A DNA stretch of 64,000 nt, from contig OZ038528.1 in NCBI GenBank assembly GCA_964036665.1, forward strand, positions 12,592,501-12,656,500, in the 5' to 3' direction. Source of the stretch: Gordius sp. MW1 (Eukaryota > Nematomorpha > Gordioida > Gordea > Gordiidae). Of this stretch, positions 15,205 to 28,000 are shown piece after piece (position 1 is the first letter of the stretch; every line of letters starts with the position of its first letter). The notes under the pieces were generated by a model, which was given only the letters and a program-made list of their open reading frames with translations, was not told the DNA's origin and ran no database searches. The position numbers and the translations under genes are program-made.

Positions 15205-15222
15205 TGGTGACCCCGCTCGGGG
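15205..15222 (+). promoter_or_regulatory. Primer-binding site
   Basis: TGGTGACCCCGC starts one base after the 5' LTR. The initial TGG would pair with the CCA end of a tRNA. The tRNA cannot be named with certainty from the sequence alone. Confidence 0.75.
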
Positions 15223-15269
15223 GAGCCATATATATTTTTTTTTAACCTCCCCCTTGAATACGCCCTTAA

Positions 15270-15609
15270 ATGTTAGGCACTATTTTTGTCAATCCGGCAT
15301 CCACGATCGAGCTACAACAACCTCTCAACACCTCTAGCAATACGTGTCAGACTGCTGTGACAAGTTGCCTACCTACCTGTGTGTTTCTACGAGGAAAACC
15401 AGGATGCCCTGCTACATCTCTACATAGACAACAACAAAGTCTGCCGAACGCCAAACCACTGCTGCCCAACCACTGCTCTTCGCATGGCCCAAATCGAAAA
15501 ACCCATCTCAACATCAACACCACATGGCCTCTTGCAACGAGCAAAGACTACGTTCGACAAAAACAATAACACCTACTACCAACGTTCTCACCACCGCTTA
15601 CCGGTTTAG
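15270..15609 (+). pseudogene. Possible decayed gag remnant
   Basis: Two overlapping open frames (99 codons from 15270, 76 codons from 15379) occupy the 5' interior of the TRIM-like element. The second contains FYEENQDALLHLYI, which loosely recalls the start of Ty3/gypsy gag proteins (a FW/FYEEN-P-x-x-WF pattern). The resemblance is weak and the region may be non-coding; neither frame contains a zinc knuckle. Confidence 0.25.
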
Positions 15610-15746
15610 TTGATGGACGATTGCGATTCCAATATAGATACCTCTGCCCGAGGCATGTAACTTATTAATATATTGGATAGCACCACAACGACACACACAC
15701 AACTCACACCTCGGCCACTTCACTAACAACCATGGTAGGCGGTAGA

Positions 15747-15865
15747 AAACTGGCTAGTATTACGATCATCCCTTACACATACTTTAAAACTGGCTAGTGT
15801 TACGATCATCCCTTACACATACTTTAAACTGGCTAGTATTACGAACATCCCTTACACATACTTTA
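15747..15865 (+). repeat. Three tandem ~39-bp repeats in the LTR element interior
   Basis: The phrase actggctagtattacgatca is followed by tcccttacacatacttta and occurs three times in a row with one or two changes per copy. The repeat lies 3' in the interior, just upstream of the polypurine-like stretch cgaaggagac that precedes the 3' LTR. Confidence 0.9.
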
Positions 15866-15924
15866 CATCAACTAAGAAATTTTTCAATTTTATATAACGC
15901 TCCACTTCAACGAAGGAGACTATT

Positions 15925-16176
15925 TGTTGCGTCCATTGTCTTAATTGATTTAATTGAACACCAAGCATACCTCGAGGTATCACCACTATATATAATTGAT
16001 TTGTTTATACCTCGCGGAAGCAACACTAAACTTAATTGATTTCAATTAATATATGTGTATATAAAGGAATTTTATATACACCAGAACTGACTTTGTTCTC
16101 GCATACAATTTACTTTATTTGGATAATAAATAAAGCACTTATTACTTTAACTTAGTGGTATTTCTTTATCCCGAAA
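15925..16176 (+). repeat. 3' LTR of the TRIM-like element
   Basis: This copy pairs with 14952-15203 (two differences in 252 bp). The purine-rich cgaaggagac at 15911-15920 just upstream is the likely polypurine tract. Confidence 0.92.
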
Positions 16177-19100
16177 AATATATAAAAGTAAGCCAATTTG
16201 AGAATCCTATAACCCTCGATTGACTTCCGAAAAGAGGTTTTAAGCTGCGAGAACTATTATTTTGACAAAAGACAACGTTTTATTGTTGCGATTAGTTTGT
16301 TGTATAGCAGCGTGATGCTTAATTTTTGAAAATGGCTCTATGCGATCATGATTTCAAAGTAATAGTTTTCAGATTCTGATAAATTTTTACTTGGGATTAT
16401 AGAAACCACGTCTTAAAACGACAACTTTCATCGGATGAATACGGTTCAAAGAAAAATATGTGAAAAATTTTGAGGTAAAAATATTGATTTTTTTCAATTC
16501 TATGTGAAAGAGCATGAAAAAATATATATAAGTAAGCCAATTTGAGAATCCTATTATCCTCGATTTACTTCCGAATAGAGGTTTTAAGCTGCGAGAACTA
16601 TCATTTTGACAAAAGACAACGTTTTATTGATGCGATTAGTTTGTTGTATCGCAACGTGAGTGCTTAATTATTGAAAATGGCTCTATGCGATCATGATTTC
16701 AAAGTAATAGTTTTCAGATTCTGATAAATTTTTACTTGGGATCATGGAAACCACGTCTGAAAACGACAACTTTCATCGGATGCATACGGTTGAAAGAAAA
16801 ATATGTGAAAGATTTTGAGGTAAAAATATTTATTTTTTCGATTCTATGTGAAAGAGCATGAAAAAATATATATAAGTAAGCCAATTTGAGAATCCTCTTA
16901 TCCTCGATTGACTTCCGAAAAGAGGTTTTAAGCTGCGAGAACTATCATTTTGACAAAAGACAACGTTTATTGTTGCGATTAGTTTGTTGTATCGCAACGT
17001 GAGTGCTTAATTTTTGAAAATGGCTCTATGCGATCATGATTTCAAAGTAATAGTTTTCAGATTCTGATAAATTTTTACTTGGGATCATAGAAACCACGTC
17101 TGAAAACGACAACTTTCATCGGATGCATACGGTTGAAAGAAAAATATGTGAAAAATTTTGAGGTAAAAATATTTATTTTTTTCGATTCTATGTGAAAGAG
17201 CATGAAAAAATATATATAAGTAAGCCAATTTGAGAATCCTCTTATCCTCGATTGACTTCCGAATAGAGGTTTTAAGCTGCGAGAACTATCATTTTGACAA
17301 AAGACAACGTTTTATTGATGCGATTAGTTTGTTGTATCGCAACGTGAGTGCTTAATTTTTGAAAATGGCTCTATGCGATCATGATTTCAAAGTAATAGTT
17401 TTCAGATTCTGATAAATTTTTACTTGGGATCATAGAAACCACGTCTGAAAACGACAACTTTCATCGGATGCATACGGTTGAAAGAAAAATATGTGAAAAA
17501 TTTTGAGGTAAAAATATTTATTTTTTTCGATTCTATGTGAAAGAGCATGAAAAAATATATAAAAGTAAGCCAATTTGAGAATCCTCTTATCCTCGATTGA
17601 CTTCCGAAAAGAGGTTTTAAGCTGCGAGAACTATCATTTTGACAAAAGACAACGTTTATTGTTGCGATTAGTTTGTTGTATCGCAACGTGATGCTTAATT
17701 TTAGAAAATGGCTCTATGCGATCATGATTTCAAAGTAATAGTTTTCAGATTCTGATAAATTTTTAGTTGGGATCAAAGAAACCACGTCTTAAAACGACAA
17801 CTTTCATCGGATGAATACGGTTCAAAGAAAAATATGTGAAAAATTTTGAGGTAAAAATATTTATTTTTTTCGATTCTATGTGAAAGAGCATGAAAAAATA
17901 TATATAAGTAAGCCAATTTGAGAATCCTATTATCCTCGATTTACTTCCGAAAAGAGGTTTTAAGCTGCGGGAACTATCATTTTGACAAAAGACAACGTTT
18001 TATTGATGCGAATAGTTTGTTGTATCGCAACGTGAGTGCTTAATTTTTGAAAATGGCTCTATGCGATCATGATTTCAAAGTAATAGTTTTCAGATTCTGA
18101 TAAATTTTTACTTGGGATCATGGAAACCACGTCTGAAAACGACAACTTTCATCGGATGCATACGGTTGAAAGAAAAATATGTGAAAAATTTTGAGGTAAA
18201 AATATTTATTTTTTTCGATTCTATGTGAAAGAGCATGAAAAAATATATAAAAGTAAGCCAATTTGAGAATCCTCTTATCCTCGATTGACTTCCGAAAAGA
18301 GGTTTTAAGCTGCGAGAACTATCATTTTTCCAAAAGACAACGTTTTATTGTTGCGATTAGTTTGTTGTATCGCAACGTGATGCTTAATTTTTGAAAATGG
18401 CTCTATGCCATGATTTCAAAGTAATAGTTTTCAGATTCTGATAAATTTTTACTTGGGATCATAGAAACCACGTCTTAAAACGACAACTTTCATCGGATGA
18501 ATACGGTTCAAAGAAAAATATGTGAAAATTTTTGAGGTAAAAATATTTATTTTTTTTAATTCTATGTGAAAGAGCATGAAAAAATATATAAAAGTAAGCA
18601 AATTTGAGAATCCTATTATCCTCGATTGACTTCCGAAAAGAGGTTTTAAGTTGCGAGAACTATCATTTTGACAAAAGACAACGTTTTATTGTTGCGATTA
18701 GTTTGTTGTATAGCAACGTGAGTGCTTAATTTTTCCAAAATGCACTATGCGATCATGATTTTAAAGTAATAGTTTTCTGATTCTGATAAATTTTTACTTT
18801 TTATCATCGAAATAACGTCTGAAAACGACAACTTTCATCGGATGCATACGGTTGAAAGAAAAATATATCAAAAATTTTGAGGTAAAAATATTTATTTTTT
18901 TCGATTCTATGTGAAAGAGCATGAAAAAATATATATAAGTAAGCCAATTTGAGAATCCTCTTATCCTCGATTGACTTCCGAAAAGAGGTTTTAAGCTGCG
19001 AGAACTATCATTTTGACAAAAGACAACGTTTTATTGTTGCGATTAGTTTGTTGTATCGCAACGTGATGCTTAATTTTTGAAAATGGCTCTATGCGATCAT

Positions 19101-19540
19101 GATTTCAAAGTAATAGTTTTCAGATTCTGATAAATTTTTACTTGGGATCATAGAAACCACGTCTTAAAACGACAACTTGTATCGGATGAATACGGTTCAA
19201 AGAAAAATATGTGAAAAATTTTGAGGTAAAAATATTTATTTTTTTCAATTCTATGTGAAAGAGCATGAAAAAATATATAAAAGTAAGCCAATTTGAGAAT
19301 CCTATTATCCTCGATTGACTTCCGAAAAGAGGTTTTAAGTTGCGAGAACTATCATTTTGACAAAAGACAACGTTTTATTGATGCGATTAGTTTGTTGTAT
19401 CGCAACGTGAGTGCTTAATTTTTGAAAATGGCTCTATGCGATCATGATTTCAAAGTAATAGTTTTCAGATTCTAATAAATTTTTACTTGGGATCATAGAA
19501 ACCACGTCTGAAAACGACAACTTTCATCGGATGAATACGG
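16177..19540 (+). repeat. Satellite array, type-A monomers without a clear HOR
   Basis: About ten type-A monomers resume in register after the LTR element. Variants such as cttccgaatagagg, tattgatgcg and gtgaaagattttg are mixed between monomers and reappear in the ~5.1-kb HOR downstream. No gene is present. Confidence 0.93.
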
Positions 19541-22500
19541 TTCAAAAAAAATATGTGAAAGATTTTGAGGTAAAAATATTTATTTTTTCGATTCTATGTG
19601 AAAGAGCATGAAAAAATATATATAAGTAAGCCAATTTGAGAATCCTCTTATCCTCGATTGACTTCCGAAAAGAGGTTTTAAGCTGCGAGAACTATCATTT
19701 TGACAAAAGACAACGTTTATTGATGCGATTAGTTTGTTGTATCGCAACGTGAGTGCTTAATTTTTGAAAATGGCTCTATGCGATCATGATTTCAAAGTAA
19801 TAGTTTTCAGATTCTGATAAATTTTTACTTGGGATCATGGAAACTACGTCTATAAACGACAACTTTCATCGGATGCATACGGTTGAAAGAAAAATATGTG
19901 AAAAATTTTGAGGTAAAAATATTTATTTTTTTCGATTCTATGTGAAAGAGCATGAAAAAATATATAAAAGTAAGCCAATTTGAGAATCCTCTTATCCTCG
20001 ATTGACTTCCGAAAAGAGGTTTTAAGCTGCGAGAACTATCATTTTGACAAAAGACAACGTTTATTGTTGCGATTAGTTTGTTGTATCGCAACGTGAGTGC
20101 TTAATTTTTGAAAATGGCTCTATGCGATCATGATTTCAAAGTAATAGTTTTCAGATTCTGATAAATTTTTACTTGGGATCATAGAAACCACGTCTGAAAA
20201 CGACAACTTTCATCGGATGCATACGGTTGAAAGAAAAATATGTGAAAAATTTTGAGGTAAAAATATTTATTTTTTTCGATTCTATGTGAAAGAGCATGAA
20301 AAAATATATATAAGTAAGCCAATTTGAGAATCCTCTTATCCTCGATTGACTTCCGAATAGAGGTTTTAAGCTGCGAGAACTATCATTTTGACAAAAGACA
20401 ACGTTTTATTGATGCGATTAGTTTGTTGTATCGCAACGTGAGTGCTTAATTTTTGAAAATGGCTCTATGCGATCATGATTTCAAAGTAATATTTTTCAGA
20501 TTCTGATAAATTTTTACTTGGGATCATGGAAACTACGTCTATAAACGACAACTTTCATCGGATGCATACGGTTGAAAGAAAAATATGTGAAAAATTTTGA
20601 GGTAAAAATATTTATTTTTTTCGATTCTATGTGAAAGAGCATGAAAAAATATATAAAAGTAAGCCAATTTGAGAATCCTCTTATCCTCGATTGACTTCCG
20701 AAAAGAGGTTTTAAGCTGCGAGAACTATCATTTTGACAAAAGACAACGTTTATTGTTGCGATTAGTTTGTTGTATCGCAACGTGATGCTTAATTTTAGAA
20801 AATGGCTCTATGCGATCATGATTTCAAAGTAATAGTTTTCAGATTCTGATAAATTTTTAGTTGGGATCATAGAAACCACGTCTTAAAACGACAACTTTCA
20901 TCGGATGAATACGGTTCAAAGAAAAATATGTGAAAAATTTTGAGGTAAAAATATTTATTTTTTTCAATTCTATGTGAAAGAGCATGAAAAAATATATAAA
21001 AGTAAGCCAATTTGAGAATCCTATTATCCTCGATTGACTTCCGAAAAGAGGTTTTAAGTTGCGAGAACTATCATTTTGACAAAAGACAACGTTTTATTGT
21101 TGCGATTAGTTTGTTGTATCGCAACGTGAGTGCTTAATTTTTCCAAAATGCACTATGCGATCATGATTTTAAAGTAATAGTTTTCTGATTCTGATAAATT
21201 TTTACTTTTTATCATCGAAATAACGTCTGAAAACGACAACTTTCATCGGATGCATACGGTTGAAAGAAAAATATGTGAATAATTTTGAGGTAAAAATATT
21301 TATTTTTTTCGATTCTATGTGAAAGAGCATGAAAAAATATATATAAGTAAGCCAATTTGAGAATCCTATTATCCTCGATTGACTTCCGAAAAGAGGTTTT
21401 AAGTTGCGAGAACTATCATTTTGACAAAAGACAACGTTTTATTGTTGCGATTAGTTTGTTGTATCGCAACGTGATGCTTAATTTTTGAAAATGGCTCTAT
21501 GCGATCATGATTTCAAAGTAATAGTTTCCAGATTCTGATAAATTTTTACTTTTTATCATGGAAATCACGTATGAAAACGACAACTTTCATCAGATGAATA
21601 CGGTTGAAACAAAAAAATGTGAAAATTTTCTTGAAAAAAAATATTTTTTTGTTATTTTATGTAAAAGAGCTTGAAAAAATATATAGAAGTAAGCCAATTT
21701 GAGAATCCTATTATCCTCGATTGACTCCCGAAAAAAACTTTTAAGCAACTAAAACTCTCATTTTGAAAAAAGACAACGTTTGATTGTTGCGATTAGTTTC
21801 TTGTATCGCAACGTGACTGCTGAATTTTTGAAACATGCTCTATGCGATCATGATTTTAAAGAAATAGTTTTCTGATTCTGATAAATTTTTACTTTTTATC
21901 ATGGAAATCACGTCTGAAAACGACAGCTTTCATCGGATGAATACGGTTGAAACAAAAAAATGTGAAAATTTTCTTGGAAAGAAAAATTATTTTTTGTTAT
22001 TTTATGTGAAAGAGCTTGAAAAAATATATAGAAGTAAGCCAATTTGAGAATCCTACTATCCTCGATTGACTCCCGAAAAGAACTTTTAAGCAGCGAAAAC
22101 TCTAATTTTGACAAAAAACGTTTTATTGTTGCGATTAGTTGGTTGTATCGCAGCGTGAGTGCATAATTTTTGAAAACTGCTATATGCGATCGATTTCAAA
22201 GTAATAGTTTTCTGATTCTGATAAATTTTTACTTTTTATCTTGGAAATCACGTCTGAAAACGACAACTTTCATCAGATGAATACGGTTGAAACAAAAAAA
22301 TGTGAAAATTTTCTTGAAAAGAAATATTTTTTTGTTATTTTATGTGAAAGAGCTTGAAAAAATATATAGAAGTAAGCCAATTTGAGAATCCTATTATCCT
22401 CGATTGACTCCCGAAAAGAACTTTTAAGCAACTAAAACTCTCATTTTGAAAAAAGACAACGTTTGATTGTTGCGATTAGTTTCTTGTATCGCAACGTGAC

Positions 22501-25011
22501 TGCTGAATTTTTGAAACATGCTCTATGCGATCATGATTTTAAAGAAATAGTTTTCTGATTCTGATAAATTTTTACTTTTTATCATGGAAATCACGTCTGA
22601 AAACGACAGCTTTCATCGGATGAATACGGTTGAAACAAAAAAATGTGAAAATTTTCTTGGAAAGAAAAATTATTTTTTGTTATTTTATGTGAAAGAGCTT
22701 GAAAAAATATATAGAAGTAAGCCAATTTGAGAATCCTACTATCCTCGATTGACTCCCGAAAAGAACTTTTAAGCAGCGAAAACTCTAATTTTGACAAAAA
22801 ACGTTTTATTGTTGCGATTAGTTGGTTGTATCGCAGCGTGAGTGCATAATTTTTGAAAACTGCTATATGCGATCGATTTCAAAGTAATAGTTTTCTGATT
22901 CTGATAAATTTTTACTTTTTATCTTGGAAATCACGTCTGAAAACGACAACTTTCATCAGATGAATACGGTTGAAACAAAAAAATGTGAAAATTTTCTTGA
23001 AAAGAAATATTTTTTTGTTATTTTATGTGAAAGAGCTTGAAAAAATATATAGAAGTAAGCCAATTTGAGAATCCTATTATCCTCGATTGACTCCCGAAAA
23101 GAACTTTTAAGCAACTAAAACTCTCATTTTGACAAAAGACAACGTTTGATTGTTGCGATTAGTTTCTTGTATCGCAAAGTGACTGCTGAATTTTTGAAAC
23201 ATGCTCTATGCGATCATGATTTTAAAGAAATAGTTTTCTGATTCTGATAAATTTTTACTTTTTATCATGGAAATCACGTCTGAAAACGACAGCTTTCATC
23301 GGATGAATACGGTTGAAACAAAAAAATGTGAAAATTTTCTTGGAAAGAAAAATTATTTTTTGTTATTTTATGTGAAAGAGCTTGAAAAAATATATAGAAG
23401 TAAGCCAATTTGAGAATCCTACTATCCTCGATTGACTCCTGAAAAGAACTTTTAAGCAGCGAAAACTCTAATTTTGACAAAAAACGTTTTATTGTTGCGA
23501 TTAGTTGGTTGTATCGCAGCGTGAGTGCATAATTTTTGAAAACTGCTACATGCGATCGATTTCAAAGTAATAGTTTTCTGATTCTGATAAATTTTTACTT
23601 TTTATCATGGAAATCACGTCTGAAAACGACAACTTTCATCAGATGAATACGGTTGAACAAAAAAATGTGAAAATTTTCTTGGAAAAAAATATTTTTTTGT
23701 TATTTTATGTGAAAGAGCTTGAAAAAATATATAGAAGTAAGCCAATTCGAGAATCCTATTATCCTCGATTGACTCCCGAAAAGAACTTTTAAGCAGCTAA
23801 AACTCTCATTTTGACAAAAGAACGTTTGATTGTTGCGATTAGTTTCTTGTATCGCAACGTGACTGCTGAATTTTTGAAACATGCTCTATGCGATCATGAT
23901 TTTAAAGAAATAGTTTTCTGATTCTGATAAATTTTTACTTTTTATCATGGAAATCACGTCTGAAAACGACAGCTTTCATCGGATGAATACGGTTGAAACA
24001 AAAAAATGTGAAAATTTTCTTGGAAAGAAAAATTATTTTTTGTTATTTTATGTGAAAGAGCTTGAAAAAATATATAGAAGTAAGCCAATTTGAGAATCCT
24101 ACTATCCTCGATTGACTCCCGAAAAGAACTTTTAAGCAGCGAAAACTCTAATTTTGACAAAAAACGTTTTATTGTTGCGATTAGTTGGTTGTATCGCAGC
24201 GTGAGTGCATAATTTTTGAAAACTGCTATATGCGATCGATTTCAAAGTAATAGTTTTCTGATTCTGATAAATTTTTACTTTTTATCATGGAAATCACGTC
24301 TGAAAACGACAACTTTCATCGGATACGGTTGAAACAAAAAAATGTGAAAATTTTCTTGGAAAGAAAAATTATTTTTTGTTATTTTATGTGAAAGAGCTTG
24401 AAAAAATATATAGAAGTAAGCCAATTCGAGAATCCTACTATCCTCGATTGACTCCTGAAAAGAACTTTTAAGCAGCGAAAACTCTAATTTTGACAAAAAA
24501 CGTTTTATTGTTGCGATTAGTTGGTTGTATCGCAGCGTGAGTGCATAATTTTTGAAAACTGCTATATGCGATTGATTTCAAAGTAATAGTTTTCTGATTC
24601 TGATAAATTTTTACTTTTTATTATGGAAATCACGTCTGAAAACGACAACTTTCATCAGATGAATACGGTTGAAACAAAAAAATGTGAAAATTTTCTTGGG
24701 AAAAAATATTTTTTTGTTATTTTATGTGAAAGAGCTTGAAAAAATATATAGAAGTAAGCCAATTTGAGAATCCTATTATCCTCGATTGACTTCCGAAAAG
24801 AGGTTTTAAGTTGCGAGAACTATCATTTTGACAAAAGACAACGTTTTATTGATGCGATTAGTTTGTTGTATCGCAACGTGAGTGCTTAATTTTTGAAAAT
24901 GGCTCTATGCGATCATGATTTCAAAGTAATAGTTTTCAGATTCTGTTAAATTTTTACTTGGGATCATAGAAACCACGTCTGAAAACGACAACTTTCATCG
25001 GATGAATACGG
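19541..25011 (+). repeat. HOR family B, copy 1 (5471 bp, rearranged)
   Basis: The marker ttcaaaaaaaatatgtgaaa occurs at 19541, 25012 and 30146 and defines the unit. The copy starts with type-A monomers and changes at about 21,540 to type-B monomers (atcatggaaatcacg, gaaaattttcttgg, agcttgaaaaaatatataga). Copy 1 carries an extra 683-bp dimer: equivalent points fall at 21908, 22591 and 23274. Its type-A part is also about one monomer shorter than in copies 2 and 3, which gives the net difference of +337 bp. Confidence 0.9.
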
Positions 25012-28000
25012 TTCAAAAAAAATATGTGAAAGATTTTGAGGTAAAAATATTTATTTTTTCGATTCTATGTGAAAGAGCATGAGAAAATATATATAAGTAA
25101 GCCAATTTGAGAATCCTATTATCCTCGATTTACTTCCGAATAGAGGTTTTAAGCTGCGAGAACTATCATTTTGACAAAAGACAACGTTTTATTGATGCGA
25201 TTAGTTTGTTGTATCGCAACGTGAGTGCTTAATTATTGAAAATGGCTCTATGCGATCATGATTTCAAAGTAATAGTTTTCAGATTCTGATAAATTTTTAC
25301 TTGGGATCATGGAAACCACGTCTGAAAACGACAACTTTCATCGGATGCATACGGTTGAAAGAAAAATATGTGAAAAATTTTGAGGTAAAAATATTTATTT
25401 TTTTTAATTCTATGTGAAAGAGCATGAAAAAATATATAAAAGTAAGCCAATTTGAGAATACTATTATCCTCGATTGACTTCCGAAAAGAGGTTTTAAGTT
25501 GCGAGAACTATCACTTTGACAAAAGACAACGTTTTATTGATGCGATTAGTTTGTTGTATCGCAACGTGAGTGCTTAATTTTTGAAAATGGCTCTATGCGA
25601 TCATGATTTCAAAGTAATAGTTTTCAGATTCTGATAAATTTTTACTTGGGATCATGGAAACTACGTCTATAAACGACAACTTTCATCGGATGCATACGGT
25701 TGAAAGAAAAATATGTGAAAAATTTTGAGGTAAAAATATTTATTTTTTTCGATTCTATGTGAAAGAGCATGAAAAAATATATAAAAGTAAGCCAATTTGA
25801 GAATCCTCTTATCCTCGATTGACTTCCGAAAAGAGGTTTTAAGCTGCGAGAACTATCATTTTGACAAAAGACAACGTTTATTGTTGCGATTAGTTTGTTG
25901 TATCGCAACGTGAGTGCTTAATTTTTGAAAATGGCTCTATGCGATCATGATTTCAAAGTAATAGTTTTCAGATTCTGATAAATTTTTACTTGGGATCATA
26001 GAAACCACGTCTGAAAACGACAACTTTCATCGGATGCATACGGTTGAAAGAAAAATATGTGAAAAATTTTGAGGTAAAAATATTTATTTTTTTCGATTCT
26101 ATGTGAAAGAGCATGAAAAAATATATATAAGTAAGCCAATTTGAGAATCCTCTTATCCTCGATTGACTTCCGAATAGAGGTTTTAAGCTGCGAGAACTAT
26201 CATTTTGACAAAAGACAACGTTTTATTGATGCGATTAGTTTGTTGTATCGCAACGTGAGTGCTTAATTTTTGAAAATGGCTCTATGCGATCATGATTTCA
26301 AAGTAATAGTTTTCAGATTCTGATAAATTTTTACTTGGGATCATGGAAACTACGTCTATAAACGACAACTTTCATCGGATGCATACGGTTGAAAGAAAAA
26401 TATGTGAAAAATTTTGAGGTAAAAATATTTATTTTTTTCGATTCTATGTGAAAGAGCATGAAAAAATATATAAAAGTAAGCCAATTTGAGAATCCTCTTA
26501 TCCTCGATTGACTTCCGAAAAGAGGTTTTAAGCTGCGAGAACTATCATTTTGACAAAAGACAACGTTTATTGTTGCGATTAGTTTGTTGTATCGCAACGT
26601 GATGCTTAATTTTAGAAAATGGCTCTATGCGATCATGATTTCAAAGTAATAGTTTTCAGATTCTGATAAATTTTTAGTTGGGATCATAGAAACCACGTCT
26701 TAAAACGACAACTTTCATCGGATAAATACGGTTCAAAGAAAAATATGTGAAAAATTTTGAGGTAAAAATATTTATTTTTTTCAATTCTATGTGAAAGAGC
26801 ATGAAAAAATATATAAAAGTAAGCCAATTTGAGAATCCTATTATCCTCGATTGACTTCCGAAAAGAGGTTTTAAGTTGCGAGAACTATCATTTTGACAAA
26901 AGACAACGTTTTATTGTTGCGATTAGTTTGTTGTATCGCAACGTGAGTGCTTAATTTTTCCAAAATGCACTATGCGATCATGATTTTAAAGTAATAGTTT
27001 TCTGATTCTGATAAATTTTTACTTTTTATCATCGAAATAACGTCTGAAAACGACAACTTTCATCGGATGCATACGGTTGAAAGAAAAATATGTGAATAAT
27101 TTTGAGGTAAAAATATTTATTTTTTTCGATTCTATGTGAAAGAGCATGAAAAAATATATATAAGTAAGCCAATTTGAGAATCCTATTATCCTCGATTGAC
27201 TTCCGAAAAGAGGTTTTAAGTTGCGAGAACTATCATTTTGACAAAAGACAACGTTTTATTGTTGCGATTAGTTTGTTGTATCGCAACGTGATGCTTAATT
27301 TTTGAAAATGGCTCTATGCGATCATGATTTCAAAGTAATAGTTTCCAGATTCTGATAAATTTTTACTTTTTATCATGGAAATCACGTCTGAAAACGACAA
27401 CTTTCATCAGATGAATACGGTTGAAACAAAAAAATGTGAAAATTTTCTTGAAAAAAAATATTTTTTTGTTATTTTTCGTAAAAGAGCTTGAAAAAATATA
27501 TAGAAGTAAGCCAATTTGAGAATCCTATTATCCTCGATTGACTCCCGAAAAAAACTTTTAAGCAACTAAAACTCTCATTTTGAAAAAAGACAACGTTTGA
27601 TTGTTGCGATTAGTTTCTTGTATCGCAACGTGACTGCTGAATTTTTGAAACATGCTCTATGCGATCATGATTTTAAAGAAATAGTTTTCTGATTCTGATA
27701 AATTTTTACTTTTTATCATGGAAATCACGTCTGAAAACGACAGCTTTCATCGGATGAATACGGTTGAAACAAAAAAATGTGAAAATTTTCTTGGAAAGAA
27801 AAATTATTTTTTGTTATTTTATGTGAAAGAGCTTGAAAAAATATATAGAAGTAAGCCAATTTGAGAATCCTACTATCCTCGATTGACTCCCGAAAAGAAC
27901 TTTTAAGCAGCGAAAACTCTAATTTTGACAAAAAACGTTTTATTGTTGCGATTAGTTGGTTGTATCGCAGCGTGAGTGCATAATTTTTGAAAACTGCTAT

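Larger units (their letters stand above)
14952..16176 (+). mobile_element. Short non-autonomous LTR retrotransposon (TRIM-like) inside satellite
   Basis: Two 252-bp direct repeats flank a 721-bp interior. The element interrupts one monomer, and the satellite resumes in register at 16177. AATA at 14948-14951 is repeated at 16177-16180, which fits a 4-5 bp target duplication. The LTRs differ at only two positions (A15031/T16004 and T15199/C16172), so insertion was recent. A primer-binding site follows the 5' LTR. The interior is too short for gag-pol and has no recognisable protease, reverse transcriptase or integrase, so the element must be moved by proteins supplied elsewhere. The LTR starts with TG but ends in GAAA rather than CA; the exact edge is uncertain by 1-2 bp. 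Confidence 0.92.

Noticed and set aside
21908-22114. Repeated 60-82 codon ORFs in type-B monomers, including a plus-strand 61-codon ORF at 23607, 28741 and 33867
   Set aside because: Same reason: frames of the satellite. Plus and minus ORFs overlap over the same bases and no family is recognisable.
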